DNA of 64,000 nt from Mycolicibacterium sp. P9-64 (GTDB lineage: Bacteria > Actinomycetota > Actinomycetes > Mycobacteriales > Mycobacteriaceae), in the NCBI RefSeq assembly GCF_008329605.1, contig NZ_NPKO01000001.1:248001-312000 (forward strand), read 5' to 3'. This document shows positions 30,900 through 40,467 of this stretch, in pieces (position 1 is the stretch's first letter; each line of letters starts with the position of its first letter). The position numbers and the translations under genes were made by a program. The notes under the pieces are model-generated. The model ran no database searches. It was not told the origin of the DNA and saw only the letters and a program-made list of their open reading frames with translations.

Positions 30900-31207
30900 T
30901 GACTCTGCGCGTCGTCCCCGAGGGACTCACCGCGGCCGGATCGGCCGTTGAAGCACTCACCGCCCGCCTGGCCGCCGCGCACGCCGCCGCCGCACCCCTG
31001 GTCTCGACCGTGCTGCCGCCCGCGGCCGATCCGGTGTCACTGCAGACCGCCGTCGGCTTCAGCACCCACGGCGCCGAGCACATCGCCGTTGCGACCCAAG
31101 CGGTCACCGAACTCGGACGCTCCGGCGTCGGTGTCGGCGAGTCGGGCACCAGCTACGCGACCGGCGATGCCGCGGCTGCCTCGTCGTACCTGATCGCGGG
31201 CAGCTGA
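30899..31207 (+). CDS. PE5: PE-family protein PE5
   Basis: A 102-residue PE protein, the same length as M. tuberculosis PE5. The PE motif is at residues 7-8 ([10 protein letters not shown]), followed by a helical hairpin, and the type VII export signal YxxxD is Tyr86...Asp90 ([10 protein letters not shown]). PE5 pairs with PPE4 and the dimer is handled by EspG3. ATG overlaps the eccC3 stop by one base and PPE4 starts 4 bases after its stop. Confidence 0.95.
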   Translation: MTLRVVPEGLTAAGSAVEALTARLAAAHAAAAPLVSTVLPPAADPVSLQTAVGFSTHGAEHIAVATQAVTELGRSGVGVGESGTSYATGDAAAASSYLIAGS

Positions 31208-31210
31208 CCC

Positions 31211-32764
31211 GTGACCGCGCCCATCTGGATGGCGATGCCCCCCGAGGTGCATTCGGGGCTGCTCAGTAGCGGCCCCGGTCCGGGGTCGATGCTGGCCGCC
31301 GCAGGGGCATGGCAGTCGCTATCTCTCGAGTACTCCACCGCGGCAGCCGAACTCACCAGCCTGCTGGGTGCCGTTCAGGCCGGATCATGGGAGGGTCCGA
31401 GCGCCGAACAGTACGTCGCAGCGCACGCGCCCTACCTGGCGTGGCTGGCGCAGGCCAGCGCGAACAGCGCGGCGTCCGCGGTGCAGCACGAGACTGCCGC
31501 GGCTGCCTACACCACGGCGTTGGCGGTCATGCCGACGCTGCCCGAGCTGGCGCTCAACCATGCGATGAACGCCGTGCTGGTATCGACCAACTTCCTTGGC
31601 ATCAACACGATCCCGATCGCGCTCAACGAGGCCGACTACGCGAGGATGTGGATCCAGGCCGCTACCACGATGAGCACCTACCAGGCCGTGGCGGGGGCCG
31701 CCGTCGCCACCACGCCGACCACCACGCCTGCTCCGTTCCTTCTGGCTCCGGGTGTCGGTGAGGCGGGCTCCGCCGCGGCGTCCGCCAAGCAGTCCTCCGC
31801 GCAGCTGCAGGCGGCGGACTCCGGTGCCGCGCTGAACAATTCGAACTTCCTGCTCGACCTCCTCGAGGGCTACCTGCAGAACGTGCCGGGTGGCCAGACG
31901 ATCATCAACTTCCTCAAGGATCCGCTCGGCAACCTGCAGTTGTTGATCTCGGACTTCCTGACGGACCCGTCGGCGGCCTTGGTGACGTGGGGACCGTTCC
32001 TCTTCGCGGTCGCCTACCAGGTGTTCTTCAACCTGGTCGGATGGCCCACCTGGGCAATGATTCTCAGCTCGCCTTTTCTGGCGCCCGTGCTGATCCCACT
32101 CGGCATCGTCGGGCTGGTGCTGATCGTCGATGCTGCGACGCCCGACGCGGTTCCCGACCCGGCTCCGGCCGCGCAGGCCCCGGCACCGGCCCGGGTCGAG
32201 CAGCTCAACCCGGTCGCCGTTGCGAGCGTCGCACCGACCGTGCCTGCCAGCCCTGCGACGTCCGTGTCCTCGGTTCCCGCGGGCAGCGCGCCTGCCGCAG
32301 GCGCGTCGGCTCCGGTCGCCGCAACCGTAGCGCCGTATGCCGTGTGGGGTGGCGATCCCGGCGAGGGCTTCTCACCAACCGTGCGAGATGGGATGAGCGC
32401 CAAGGCCCCTGCCTCCGACATCGCCGCGGCGGCCGCCGCCGCTGCGGGTGCGTCTGCGTTGGAGAAGCGGCGAGCACGCAGGCGCAGGGGCGCATCGGTC
32501 AAGGAACGCGGCTATGCCGACGCCTACATGGACTACGAACCCGAGGCGCCAGAACCGGAGTCGCGGCCAGAGCCACGTGTGAGCTCGTCGACCCGCGGCG
32601 CGGGCCCGATGGGCTTCACCGGAGCGACGGACCCGACAGTGGACCAAGCGCAGGCCACCGGACTCGCCGAGATGCCGGGGGATCCCTTCGGCGGCGGTCC
32701 CGTCGATCCGCTGCTCCCGGGCGGCTGGTCCGCCGAGGACACCGAGGGGGGATCCCGCACCTGA
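31211..32764 (+). CDS. PPE4: PPE-family protein PPE4
   Basis: A 517-residue PPE protein starting at GTG 31211. PPE motif at residues 10-12 (MAMPPEVHS), WxG turn ([11 protein letters not shown]) and the conserved helical domain to ~180. A hydrophobic region ([41 protein letters not shown]) follows, then a Pro/Ala-rich linker and an Arg-rich stretch ([11 protein letters not shown]) before an acidic tail. Partner of PE5 and exported by ESX-3; PE5-PPE4 is needed for mycobactin-linked iron uptake in M. tuberculosis. Length is close to the usual 513. Confidence 0.94.
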   Translation: MTAPIWMAMPPEVHSGLLSSGPGPGSMLAAAGAWQSLSLEYSTAAAELTSLLGAVQAGSWEGPSAEQYVAAHAPYLAWLAQASANSAASAVQHETAAAAYTTALAVMPTLPELALNHAMNAVLVSTNFLGINTIPIALNEADYARMWIQAATTMSTYQAVAGAAVATTPTTTPAPFLLAPGVGEAGSAAASAKQSSAQLQAADSGAALNNSNFLLDLLEGYLQNVPGGQTIINFLKDPLGNLQLLISDFLTDPSAALVTWGPFLFAVAYQVFFNLVGWPTWAMILSSPFLAPVLIPLGIVGLVLIVDAATPDAVPDPAPAAQAPAPARVEQLNPVAVASVAPTVPASPATSVSSVPAGSAPAAGASAPVAATVAPYAVWGGDPGEGFSPTVRDGMSAKAPASDIAAAAAAAAGASALEKRRARRRRGASVKERGYADAYMDYEPEAPEPESRPEPRVSSSTRGAGPMGFTGATDPTVDQAQATGLAEMPGDPFGGGPVDPLLPGGWSAEDTEGGSRT

Positions 32765-32822
32765 ACAGAGCACCACACCACCGCCAGGCACCACTCGAAT
32801 CGAATCTCCGAGAGGAAATCCC

Positions 32823-33116
32823 ATGAGCCTCCTAGACGCTCACATCCCGCAGCTCGTCGCATCCGAGGCGGCCTTCTCCGGCAAGGCGGCGCTGATGCGC
32901 AGCACGATCGCCCAGGCCGAACAGGCCGCGACCGCCTCGCAGGCATTCCACATGGGCGAGTCGGCCGCCGCGTTCCAGGCGGCGCACGCCCGTTTCATCG
33001 AGGTGTCGGCCCGGGTCAACACCCTGCTGGACATCGCCCAGGTCAACCTCGGCGACGCCGCGGGCACCTATGTCGCCGAGGACGCCGCCGCGTCCAGCAC
33101 CTACACCGCCATCTGA
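32823..33116 (+). CDS. esxG: ESX-3 secreted WXG100-family protein EsxG
   Basis: A 97-residue helical hairpin protein (MSLLDAHIPQLVASEAAF), with the turn at HMGES (residues 43-47) in place of WxG, as in other EsxG proteins. The export signal YxxxD is Tyr83...Asp87 (GTYVAEDAAA). It forms a 1:1 heterodimer with EsxH. GAGGAAAT lies just upstream of the ATG, and esxH follows after 27 bp. Confidence 0.96.
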   Translation: MSLLDAHIPQLVASEAAFSGKAALMRSTIAQAEQAATASQAFHMGESAAAFQAAHARFIEVSARVNTLLDIAQVNLGDAAGTYVAEDAAASSTYTAI

Positions 33117-33143
33117 TCCGACCGAGCTGAAGGGAAGAATCTG

Positions 33144-33434
33144 ATGTCTCAGATCATGTACAACTACCCGGCGATGCTGGCGCTGTCGGCCGAGATGACG
33201 GGCTACGCAAGCGCATTGAATGCGGTCGGCGCGGATGTCGCGAGCGAGCAGGCTGCGCTGGCACGCGGCTGGCAGGGCGACACCGGCATGACCTACCAGG
33301 CCTGGCAGACGCAGTGGAACGCCAGCATGGAGGAGCTCGTCAGGGCCTACCGCGCGATGGCGAGCACTCACGAGACGAACACCATGTCGATGAGCGCCCG
33401 TGACGCCGCGGAAGGCGCCAAGTGGGGCGCATGA
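33144..33434 (+). CDS. esxH: ESX-3 secreted protein EsxH (TB10.4) lacking two zinc ligands
   Basis: A 96-residue WXG100 protein, [14 protein letters not shown]..., with the WxG turn Trp43-Gln44-Gly45. In M. tuberculosis EsxH the zinc site is His14, His70, His76 and Glu77. Here position 14 is Leu and position 70 is Arg, while His76 and Glu77 are kept (STHETNT). Zinc binding as in TB10.4 is therefore doubtful. GGGAAG lies upstream of the ATG. EspG3 begins 6 bases after its stop. Confidence 0.96.
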   Translation: MSQIMYNYPAMLALSAEMTGYASALNAVGADVASEQAALARGWQGDTGMTYQAWQTQWNASMEELVRAYRAMASTHETNTMSMSARDAAEGAKWGA

Positions 33435-33440
33435 AGTCCC

Positions 33441-34337
33441 GTGGGTGCTAACGCCGTCGAGCTGACGGTCGAGCAGGCCTGGTTCGTCGCGGATTCGTTG
33501 GGCGCGGGCGCGTTCCCGTGGGTGCTGGCGATCACGCCACCGTACGGTGACACGGCCGCAAGGGCGCCCTTCGAGGCCAACCAGCGTGCTGCGCTCACCG
33601 ACATGGAGGTGTTGTCCGATGACGGCCGGGTTGATCCGGCCGTCGCGCAATGGATCACGACGACGTGCCGGGCGCGACGCTGGCTCGAGCTGCGCTTCGT
33701 CAGCGGTTCGGGACGGATGTTGCGCGGGCTCGTCGCGCGTCGGGACGGGCAGACCATGGTTGCGCTGCGCAACGGCGGGCTGGTCACCTTCACCGAGTTG
33801 GCGATCGACCACCCCGAGTCGCTCGTTCCCGTGCTGACCGCCGGACTGTCCGGGCGGGCGCCCGCGCAGTTCGCCGAGTTCGCGATCCCCGCGCGGATCG
33901 GCGCGAAGGCCGACGAGAGGTTACGCCAGGGTGCTGAGTTCGCCGAAGTCGTTGACTTCCTTGGCATCCCGGCGGCATCTCGACACGTCGTGGCGGCCGC
34001 GTACGCACCCGGCCGCAGCTACGTCGAGATCGTTGCAGGCGATCACCGCGACGGGCATCGGGTGAGCACCGACGTCGGTGTCAGCGTCGTCGACACCATT
34101 GCAGGCCGAGTGCTGGTCAGCCCTACCAGGGCGTTCGACGGCGAGTGGGTATCGACGTTCACGTCCGGCACGCCGCTCGCGATCGCCACCGCGGTCGAGC
34201 GCCTCACCTCGGCACTGCCCGACGGGCCGTGGTTCCCACACAGCTCCCTCACCAGAGACTTCGACCAGAGAACGGAAGATCAACAATGCCGCCCACAGAG
34301 TCAGGGTCGGACACCCTTACATCACGCCCGTCGGTAA
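33441..34337 (+). CDS. espG3: ESX-3 PE/PPE chaperone EspG3
   Basis: A 298-residue EspG-family protein (VELTVEQAWFVADSLGAGAFPWVLAI start; mixed alpha/beta quasi-twofold fold). EspG proteins bind the tip of cognate PPE proteins and keep PE-PPE dimers soluble before secretion. GTG 33441 start. Its last 52 bases overlap the start of eccD3, so translation is coupled. Length is near the usual 295. Confidence 0.93.
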   Translation: MGANAVELTVEQAWFVADSLGAGAFPWVLAITPPYGDTAARAPFEANQRAALTDMEVLSDDGRVDPAVAQWITTTCRARRWLELRFVSGSGRMLRGLVARRDGQTMVALRNGGLVTFTELAIDHPESLVPVLTAGLSGRAPAQFAEFAIPARIGAKADERLRQGAEFAEVVDFLGIPAASRHVVAAAYAPGRSYVEIVAGDHRDGHRVSTDVGVSVVDTIAGRVLVSPTRAFDGEWVSTFTSGTPLAIATAVERLTSALPDGPWFPHSSLTRDFDQRTEDQQCRPQSQGRTPLHHARR

Positions 34338-35731
34338 TGCCGATCGTTCGGGTCGCCGTGCTCGCCGCAGGCGGTCCGGATGACACGAAAGGTGGGCGGG
34401 TCACCGACATCGCGTTGCCCGCAGAGCTGCCGCTGCGCGAGATCCTGCCAGCGGTGCGCCGGATGGTGCTGCCGGTTGACGACGGTGACGCCGTCACGAC
34501 CACGCAGCTGTCGCTCGCACCCGTGGGCGGTGCGCCGTTCAGCTTGGACGCGACCCTCGACACCGTCGGCGTCGTCGACGGTGATCTGCTGGCACTTCAG
34601 CCGATTCCGGCGGGCCCACCCGCGCCGCGCATCGTGGAGGACATCGCCGACGCGGCCGTCATCTTCTCCGCCGCGCGTGAACGGCCCTGGGGTGCCGCAC
34701 ACATCGAACGCGGTGCCGCGCTGGCCGTGATCGGGCTCATCATGCTGGCCACCGTCGTTGCAGGAGTGCACCGCTTCAGCACCGGCGACAACGCAGGCCT
34801 GTTCACCGTGGCCGGTGTCGCCGCGCTCACGGTGGTGGGCGCCCTGCTGACCCGCGCCGCGTCGCCGCGCCTTGCGAATGCGCTGTCGGTGACGGCACTG
34901 GTGCCCGTCTCCGTGGCGTTCGCCTCGGCGGTTCCCGGCGAGTTCGGACCGGCGAACGTGCTTCTCGCGGCGGCGGGTGTCGCCGCGTGGTCGATCATCA
35001 GCATCACCGTGGCCGAACGGGCCATTGCAGTGTTCACCGCTGCCACGGTCATCGGGCTTGGTACGGCGATCACGGCCGCGGCGGCGGCCGTGTGGGATCT
35101 CGATGCCGTGAAGATCGGTTCCATCCTGATCGTGGTGGCCCTGCTGGTGACCGTGCAGGCCGCGCAGCTGTCGTCGCTGTGGGCGAGGTTCCCGGTTCCG
35201 GTCATTCCCGCGCCGGGTGACCCGACGCCCGCCGCGCCGTCACTGCGGGTGCTGCAGGATCTGCCCCGCCGGGTGCGGGTCAGCGATGCGCACCAGACCG
35301 GTTTCATCGCAGGCGGTGTGCTGCTGGCCGTAGCTGGATCGTTGACCCTGGTTGCACCGCACGATGTTTCGCCATGGGCGTGGTACCTGGTTGCTGCCGC
35401 AGGCCTCGGCGCCGCGCTGCGCGCCAGGGTGTGGGACTCCGCGGCGTGCAAGGCGTGGCTGCTCAGCCAGCCGTACCTGGTGACGGTGGCGTTGACCGCG
35501 GTGTTCGTCGAGGGCGGCAGGTACCAGGCGGCGTGGTGGGCACTGATCGCCGTTGCCGCGCCGACCGTGGTCTGGGCCGTCGCCGCGCTCTACCCCGGCG
35601 TCGCATCCCCCGACACCTACTCCCTTCCGATGCGCAGGTTGACGGGCTTCCTGGCTTCGGCTCTGGATGCCTCGCTGATTCCGGTGATGGCCTACCTGGT
35701 CGGCCTGTTCACCTGGGTGCTAAATCGGTGA
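34286..35731 (+). CDS. eccD3: ESX-3 multispanning membrane protein EccD3
   Basis: A 481-residue protein. An N-terminal ubiquitin-like domain (VRVAVLAAGGPDDTKGGRVTDIALPAELPLREILPAVRRM) is followed by 11 hydrophobic segments from about residue 150 to the C-terminus. EccD dimers line the type VII pore. ATG 34286 (MPPTESGSDT) has GGAAG upstream and begins inside espG3; the open frame extends further upstream but only inside espG3. The stop overlaps the mycP3 GTG. Confidence 0.94.
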   Translation: MPPTESGSDTLTSRPSVMPIVRVAVLAAGGPDDTKGGRVTDIALPAELPLREILPAVRRMVLPVDDGDAVTTTQLSLAPVGGAPFSLDATLDTVGVVDGDLLALQPIPAGPPAPRIVEDIADAAVIFSAARERPWGAAHIERGAALAVIGLIMLATVVAGVHRFSTGDNAGLFTVAGVAALTVVGALLTRAASPRLANALSVTALVPVSVAFASAVPGEFGPANVLLAAAGVAAWSIISITVAERAIAVFTAATVIGLGTAITAAAAAVWDLDAVKIGSILIVVALLVTVQAAQLSSLWARFPVPVIPAPGDPTPAAPSLRVLQDLPRRVRVSDAHQTGFIAGGVLLAVAGSLTLVAPHDVSPWAWYLVAAAGLGAALRARVWDSAACKAWLLSQPYLVTVALTAVFVEGGRYQAAWWALIAVAAPTVVWAVAALYPGVASPDTYSLPMRRLTGFLASALDASLIPVMAYLVGLFTWVLNR

Positions 35732-37128
35732 TTCTCAAGGTGTTTCGTGCCGGGGGCGTCATGGCCGCGGTGACTCTCGCCGTCGCGATGACGAGTTGTC
35801 CCGCGGCGGGCGCGATCAGCCCACCGCAGGTCGACTCACAGATGGCCCCGCCGTCGGGTGCCGCAGGCCCCGTCGCGCCGATGTCGCAGCGCGGCGCGTG
35901 CCTCACCAGTGGTGTGCTCCCCGGTGGCGACCCCGGTGCGGTCAGCCCGAACCAACTGGCGCTCAACCTATCCGGTGCGTGGCGGTACGGCCGCGGGGAC
36001 GGGCAGATCGTCGCGGTCATCGACACGGGTGTGCGGCCGGGGCCCCGGCTGCCGAATGTAGAGGCCGGCGGCGACTTCGTCGAGACCACCGACGGGCTCA
36101 CCGACTGCGACGGGCACGGCACGCTGGTGGCAGGCCTCATCGCGGGCCAGCCAGGCAACGACGGCTTCTCCGGGGTCGCGCCAGGCGCCAGGCTGATCTC
36201 GATCCGGTCGACGTCGGGCCGGTACGCACTACGCAACCCCGGCGCTGACCCCGCGGCGGCGCGCGCTGCGCTGGACGTACAGACCCTGGCCCGCGCCATC
36301 GTGCGCGCCGCCGATCTGGGTGCACGCATCATCAACGTCTCCGCCGTGACCTGCGTTCCCGCGGGAAAGACGCTGGAGCAAAACGAGCTTGGGGCAGCAC
36401 TGCGATATGCCGCGGTCGACAAGGACGTGGTGGTCGTCGCCGCCGCAGGAAACGACAAGGCCGGGCTGAACGCAGGGTCCGCCTGCCCGTCCAACCCGCT
36501 GACCGACCCCGGCAGGCCGGACGATCCGCGCAACTGGGCGGGCGTCACGTCGGTGTCGATCCCATCGTGGTGGCAGCCCTACGTACTGTCGGTCGGCGCA
36601 CTCACGCCGGAAGGTCGTCCGTCGGCATTCACCATGGCAGGTCCGTGGGTGGGCGTCGCCGCGCCCGGTGAGAACGTGGCATCGGTGAGCAACGCCGACG
36701 GTGGCGGCCTGGCCAACGCGCTTCCCAACGATCGGGGTGAGCTGTTCGGCATCAACGGAACCAGCTACGCCGCCGCGTACGTCTCGGGCGTTGCGGCCCT
36801 GGTGCGCAGCCGGTTTCCCGAGCTGAGCGCCGCCCAGGTGGTGCGCAGGCTCACCGCCAGCGCGCACGGCGCGGCACGGTCGCCGTCGAACCTCGTCGGC
36901 GCGGGCATCGTGGATCCGGTCGCCGCACTGACGTGGGACATCGCCGACGTGGAGGCTACGGCGCAGGAAACCAGGCAGGTTGCCGCACCGGCAGCACCTG
37001 CCGAGAAGGACACCACTCCACGGACGATCGCACTGGCAGGCGCGGGCGCCCTGCTCGTCGTCGCCGCGCTCACGACGATGATCGCCGCCAACCGGCGGAA
37101 CAACAACATGAATGGGGTCGCCTCGTGA
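35728..37128 (+). CDS. mycP3: ESX-3 mycosin protease MycP3
   Basis: A 466-residue subtilisin-like serine protease with an N-terminal signal sequence (GGVMAAVTLAVAMTSC). The catalytic triad is visible: Asp99 (VIDTGV), His130 (DGHGTLVAG) and Ser346 (GTSYAAAYVSG). A C-terminal transmembrane anchor (IALAGAGALLVVAALTTMI) holds it on the periplasmic face, where mycosins cap and stabilise the type VII complex. GTG 35728 overlaps eccD3 as GTGA; its end overlaps eccE3 the same way. Confidence 0.95.
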   Translation: MILKVFRAGGVMAAVTLAVAMTSCPAAGAISPPQVDSQMAPPSGAAGPVAPMSQRGACLTSGVLPGGDPGAVSPNQLALNLSGAWRYGRGDGQIVAVIDTGVRPGPRLPNVEAGGDFVETTDGLTDCDGHGTLVAGLIAGQPGNDGFSGVAPGARLISIRSTSGRYALRNPGADPAAARAALDVQTLARAIVRAADLGARIINVSAVTCVPAGKTLEQNELGAALRYAAVDKDVVVVAAAGNDKAGLNAGSACPSNPLTDPGRPDDPRNWAGVTSVSIPSWWQPYVLSVGALTPEGRPSAFTMAGPWVGVAAPGENVASVSNADGGGLANALPNDRGELFGINGTSYAAAYVSGVAALVRSRFPELSAAQVVRRLTASAHGAARSPSNLVGAGIVDPVAALTWDIADVEATAQETRQVAAPAAPAEKDTTPRTIALAGAGALLVVAALTTMIAANRRNNNMNGVAS

Positions 37129-38093
37129 CCGTTCGAATTGCGTTGGCGCTATTGGTCATCGTTCCCGCTGCCATGGCCTACCCGTGGAACACTCCGACCG
37201 ACTGGTGGGTGCTCGGCGTCGCCATCGCCGTGGTGCTGCTCGCGTTTGCGTGGTGGGGTGGGCTGTTCCTGACCGCGATGATCGGCAGGCGACTGGCCGT
37301 GTGGCGCCGCAACCGCGGCAGGTCGGAGACGCGGCCGTCGCACGAGGTCACGGTGCTGATTCGCGTCGAGGCGCCCGACGGAGCCGAGTTGCCGCTGTGG
37401 GTGCTCGCCGGATACGTCGAACGCTTCGGGATCCGCGCGAGCAAGGTAAGGGCGACCAGCGTGGACACCGGTGGTGCCCGCACGACGTGGGTGTCGATGA
37501 CGCTCGGTGCCGCCCACAACCTGGCGGCATTGCGGGCGCGCTCCCCGGAGATCCCGCTGCACGACACCGCAGAGACCGCAGGGCGCCGCCTGGCCGACCA
37601 GTTGCGGGAAGTGGGCTTGAACGCCGCGATCGTCGAATCGGCAAGAGGGCCGCTCGTCGCGCGGGGCCAGGAGACCTGGCGGGCGGTTCGCGACGACGGC
37701 GAGTCGGGCGGTTACGTGGCCGCTTACCGCATACCCGCCGACGAACACCTCGGCGGCCGGCTCGCCGAGGTGTGGTCGCATCCCGCGCAGGAGACCTGGA
37801 CTGCACTCGAGTTCGGTGCCACGGCAAATGGTCGAACCGTCGCCGTGGCATGTGCCTTCCGTACCGACGATGCCCCGGCGAAGCCCCCGCTGCCGGGTCT
37901 GCAAGTCCAGCGTGGCCTGCAGCGACCGTTGCTGATGGCGCTGGACCCGAGGTCGGTCGACACGCTCGGTGGACGCACTGCGCCGCTCTCCGGCGGGGTG
38001 CTCGAGCACGTGGGGTGGACGGTTTCGACGGCTAATTCGTTGTTGGTCAAGCAAACGGGCTTGCCGGTCGTCGAACCGGAACCCGTCATCTGA
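37125..38093 (+). CDS. eccE3: ESX-3 membrane component EccE3
   Basis: A 322-residue protein with two N-terminal transmembrane helices (VRIALALLVIVPAAMAY and WWVLGVAIAVVLLAFAWWGGLFL) and a periplasmic alpha/beta domain. EccE is the peripheral subunit of the EccBCDE complex. GTG 37125 overlaps the mycP3 stop. It is the last gene of the ESX-3 operon; a hairpin follows 16 bp after the stop. Confidence 0.93.
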   Translation: MTVRIALALLVIVPAAMAYPWNTPTDWWVLGVAIAVVLLAFAWWGGLFLTAMIGRRLAVWRRNRGRSETRPSHEVTVLIRVEAPDGAELPLWVLAGYVERFGIRASKVRATSVDTGGARTTWVSMTLGAAHNLAALRARSPEIPLHDTAETAGRRLADQLREVGLNAAIVESARGPLVARGQETWRAVRDDGESGGYVAAYRIPADEHLGGRLAEVWSHPAQETWTALEFGATANGRTVAVACAFRTDDAPAKPPLPGLQVQRGLQRPLLMALDPRSVDTLGGRTAPLSGGVLEHVGWTVSTANSLLVKQTGLPVVEPEPVI

Positions 38094-38108
38094 GGCGCCG
38101 GCCCCGAA

Positions 38109-38127
38109 CCCCGCCCGAAGGCCGGGG
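38109..38127 (+). terminator. Hairpin after eccE3
   Basis: CCCCGCC-CGAA-GGCCGGGG (38109-38127) folds into a 7-bp GC stem with one bulged base and a 4-nt loop, 16 bp after the ESX-3 stop codon. An alternative stem pairs 38101-38106 with 38123-38128. It is a candidate terminator between the ESX-3 operon and the convergent TetR gene. Confidence 0.45.
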
Positions 38128-38158
38128 CGGCTTGCTTGGCCGACTTGGTTTGCGAATC

Positions 38159-38788
38159 CTACTGCGCGGGTGGGAAATCCGCTGACGCGTTCGGGTTCGT
38201 GACCCGGATGCCCGCGATTATGACACCGACGATGCGCTCCGCGTCCGCCCGCGTGAACGGCCGCATGCCGCGTTTGACGATCAGGTGCACTGGGCCGGAG
38301 ATCATCTCGCCAAGAAAGGAGCTGTCGACCGCTGGGAGTTCGCCACGGTCGACCGCAGCGTCCACTCGCCGTTTCAGGGCCGCCACGCGTTGGTCGAGGA
38401 TCTTGCTCAGCGCCTGAACGGTAGCGGGATGCCGGGCCGGCTGAATGGCTTGATCGAGCGTCCGGCCGAACGGCGTTTCCAGCCCGGCGGCGAGTGCCAC
38501 CAGGAAATCCACCAGATCCCGGTGGATGTCACCGGTGTCGGCGACGGAGGCGAGGTCATCGACGTACTGCAGCAGGGCTTCGACCACTAGCGCCTCGCGT
38601 TCGGGCCAGTTGCGGTAGACGCTGGTCCTGTGCACGCCTGCGACGTCGGCGACGTCCTCGTAGCGGAAGCCGGCGATGCCGTCGCGCGCCACCAGTTCGG
38701 CGGTCGCGGTGAGGATTCGAGCCCGCACCCGAGCGTTGCGGCCACCGGGGCGTCGTCCGGATGGCCGCTCGCCAGAAGCATCGTCCAT
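38159..38788 (-). CDS. TetR-family regulator of the adjacent MFS pump
   Basis: About 209 residues. Helix-turn-helix in residues ~35-70 (GIAGFRYEDVADVAGVHRTSVYRNWPEREALV), with a C-terminal TetR_C_11-like helical domain. Start ATG 38788 or GTG 38791; the ribosome site GGGAGG is spaced better for the GTG. It is divergent from the MFS transporter, with a perfect palindromic operator between them, so it is probably a repressor that responds to an exported compound. Confidence 0.88.
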   Translation of the reverse strand: MDDASGERPSGRRPGGRNARVRARILTATAELVARDGIAGFRYEDVADVAGVHRTSVYRNWPEREALVVEALLQYVDDLASVADTGDIHRDLVDFLVALAAGLETPFGRTLDQAIQPARHPATVQALSKILDQRVAALKRRVDAAVDRGELPAVDSSFLGEMISGPVHLIVKRGMRPFTRADAERIVGVIIAGIRVTNPNASADFPPAQ

Positions 38789-38876
38789 CACCGCGCTCAC
38801 CTCCCGTCCTCGGCTCGGGTGCCGATTGTCGCGAGGTACGGCGTTGCGATGCAAGGTGGTGACGGGTACCTTCACA

Positions 38877-38897
38877 AAAGCGACAATACGTCGCTTT
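38877..38897. promoter_or_regulatory. Perfect TetR operator palindrome
   Basis: AAAGCGAC (38877-38884), 5-nt centre AATAC, GTCGCTTT (38890-38897). It lies in the TetR-MFS spacer 46 bp before the MFS start. A GGGGC/GCCCC hairpin (38905-38919) follows it in the leader. Confidence 0.72.
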
Positions 38898-38943
38898 AAT
38901 TATTGGGGCGGGTAGCCCCCCGGCGGCACGACTTGGAGCCCGC

Positions 38944-40467
38944 GTGGAAACCCTCATCTCCGGCACCGCCGACACCCGAACGCACGGCTGGAGTGGGCGG
39001 CTGGTCCTCTGGGCGGCCGTTCTCACTCTCGCCAACGTCTTGGCTGACGTGGCCATCGGCTCGCCGATGATGGTCCTGCCGCAGTTGATGGAGCGGTTCG
39101 ACACCGACCAGGCCGCATGGCTCACGACCAGTGCGATGCTGGCAGGCGCCATCTGGTCGCCGCTGCTGGCGAAGAGCTCTGACACCTTCGGCAAGCGCCG
39201 GATACTCACCGTCACTTTGGTTCTCGCGTGCGCGGGGGCGGCGGTTTGCTTCGCCGCCACCAGCATCTGGCTGTTCCTGGTCGGACGTTTCCTCCAAGGT
39301 GCGGCGTTCGCCGCGATCTTCATCTCGGTGGCGTTGATATCTCAGATCTGTACGCGGCGCGTCGCGATGGCCGTGGTCGGCCTGGTGACCTCTGGCTCGT
39401 CGATCGTCGGCATCATCGAGCCCTTCCTGATGAAACCGATCATTGACGCCTTCGGCTACAGAAGCATTTTTGTCACCGCCGCAGCGCTCGCTGCCACCGC
39501 AGCAGCCTGCGTGCGGTTCTTCATCCCGGAGTCTCCGATTCGCACCGGCGGCAGGATCGACGTGATCGGTGCGTTCTTGCTTGGCGGTGGGCTCGCGGCC
39601 GTGCTCGGCTACATCAGCCTCGGTAGCGACCTCGGCTGGCTGTCGGGAGGCATGATCGCGCTGCTCGCCGCTGGTGTCGCGGCAATCGCCGGATGGGTGT
39701 TCCGCGCGTTACGGGTCGACGAGCCCATCGTCGACATCCGAGCACTCACCCGCCCCATCCTGCTGATGCTGCTGGCGCTGGTGCTTGCGGCGGGGTCCTT
39801 CCGCAGCATGTTGCAACTGACGAGCATCGTCGCGCAAGTGCCTCCTGGCTTGGGGCTCGGTTACGGCCTTGGCGATGGTGAGGCGATCGCCGTCCTGTTG
39901 GCCGCGCCCAATGTCGGCATCGCCGTCGGCGGTGTGTGCGCCGGGTGGCTCGCGGGACGGTTCGGTCCCGCGCTACCCCTCTTCGGGGGCATCGCGGGCG
40001 GGGTGGTGGCGACGTTCGCGATGCTGGCGGGCGTATCCGTGCTTCCGCTGGCGATTGCCTGCGGCTTGGTGGTCGGCATGGCCGCCGGCACGATCGGCGC
40101 GTCGGGCTACAACCTGGCGACCAGCCTCGAGGCGCCAGAGCGCCAGGGCACGACGACGGGTCTGGTGTCGGTCGTGATGGCCCTTGGCTCAGTCGTCTTC
40201 ACCCTCGCTGGAGGGGAGGTGCTCAAGGCGACGCACGTCCCGGGCGCCGAGGCCGCAGGCGCTCCGGTGAGCTCCGCGACGGGTGTCTACCTCTACGTCG
40301 CGATGGCGGGAGTGCTCTTCATGCTCGCGGCGGTGCCCGCGACGATCTTGGTGCGCAACCGAACTGCCGCGTCTCCTTCGCCGTTTGTGAATCTGACGAC
40401 GGGACATGCCACTGAGCCGTCGCCGGATTCACATTCGGGGGAAGGGGAGAAGGTCAGGAGAACATGA
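38944..40467 (+). CDS. MFS drug/efflux transporter, DHA2-type
   Basis: A 507-residue major facilitator with about 14 hydrophobic segments, the DHA2 layout. It has AWLTTSAMLAGAIWSPLLAKSSDTFGKRRI (the A-motif loop between TM2 and TM3, GxxxDxxGKRR-like) and VGRFLQGAAFAAIFIS. GTG 38944 start. Likely an exporter controlled by the divergent TetR. The hydrophilic C-terminal tail ends at 40467, overlapping the 3' end of the convergent hydrolase by 14 bp. Confidence 0.88.
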   Translation: METLISGTADTRTHGWSGRLVLWAAVLTLANVLADVAIGSPMMVLPQLMERFDTDQAAWLTTSAMLAGAIWSPLLAKSSDTFGKRRILTVTLVLACAGAAVCFAATSIWLFLVGRFLQGAAFAAIFISVALISQICTRRVAMAVVGLVTSGSSIVGIIEPFLMKPIIDAFGYRSIFVTAAALAATAAACVRFFIPESPIRTGGRIDVIGAFLLGGGLAAVLGYISLGSDLGWLSGGMIALLAAGVAAIAGWVFRALRVDEPIVDIRALTRPILLMLLALVLAAGSFRSMLQLTSIVAQVPPGLGLGYGLGDGEAIAVLLAAPNVGIAVGGVCAGWLAGRFGPALPLFGGIAGGVVATFAMLAGVSVLPLAIACGLVVGMAAGTIGASGYNLATSLEAPERQGTTTGLVSVVMALGSVVFTLAGGEVLKATHVPGAEAAGAPVSSATGVYLYVAMAGVLFMLAAVPATILVRNRTAASPSPFVNLTTGHATEPSPDSHSGEGEKVRRT

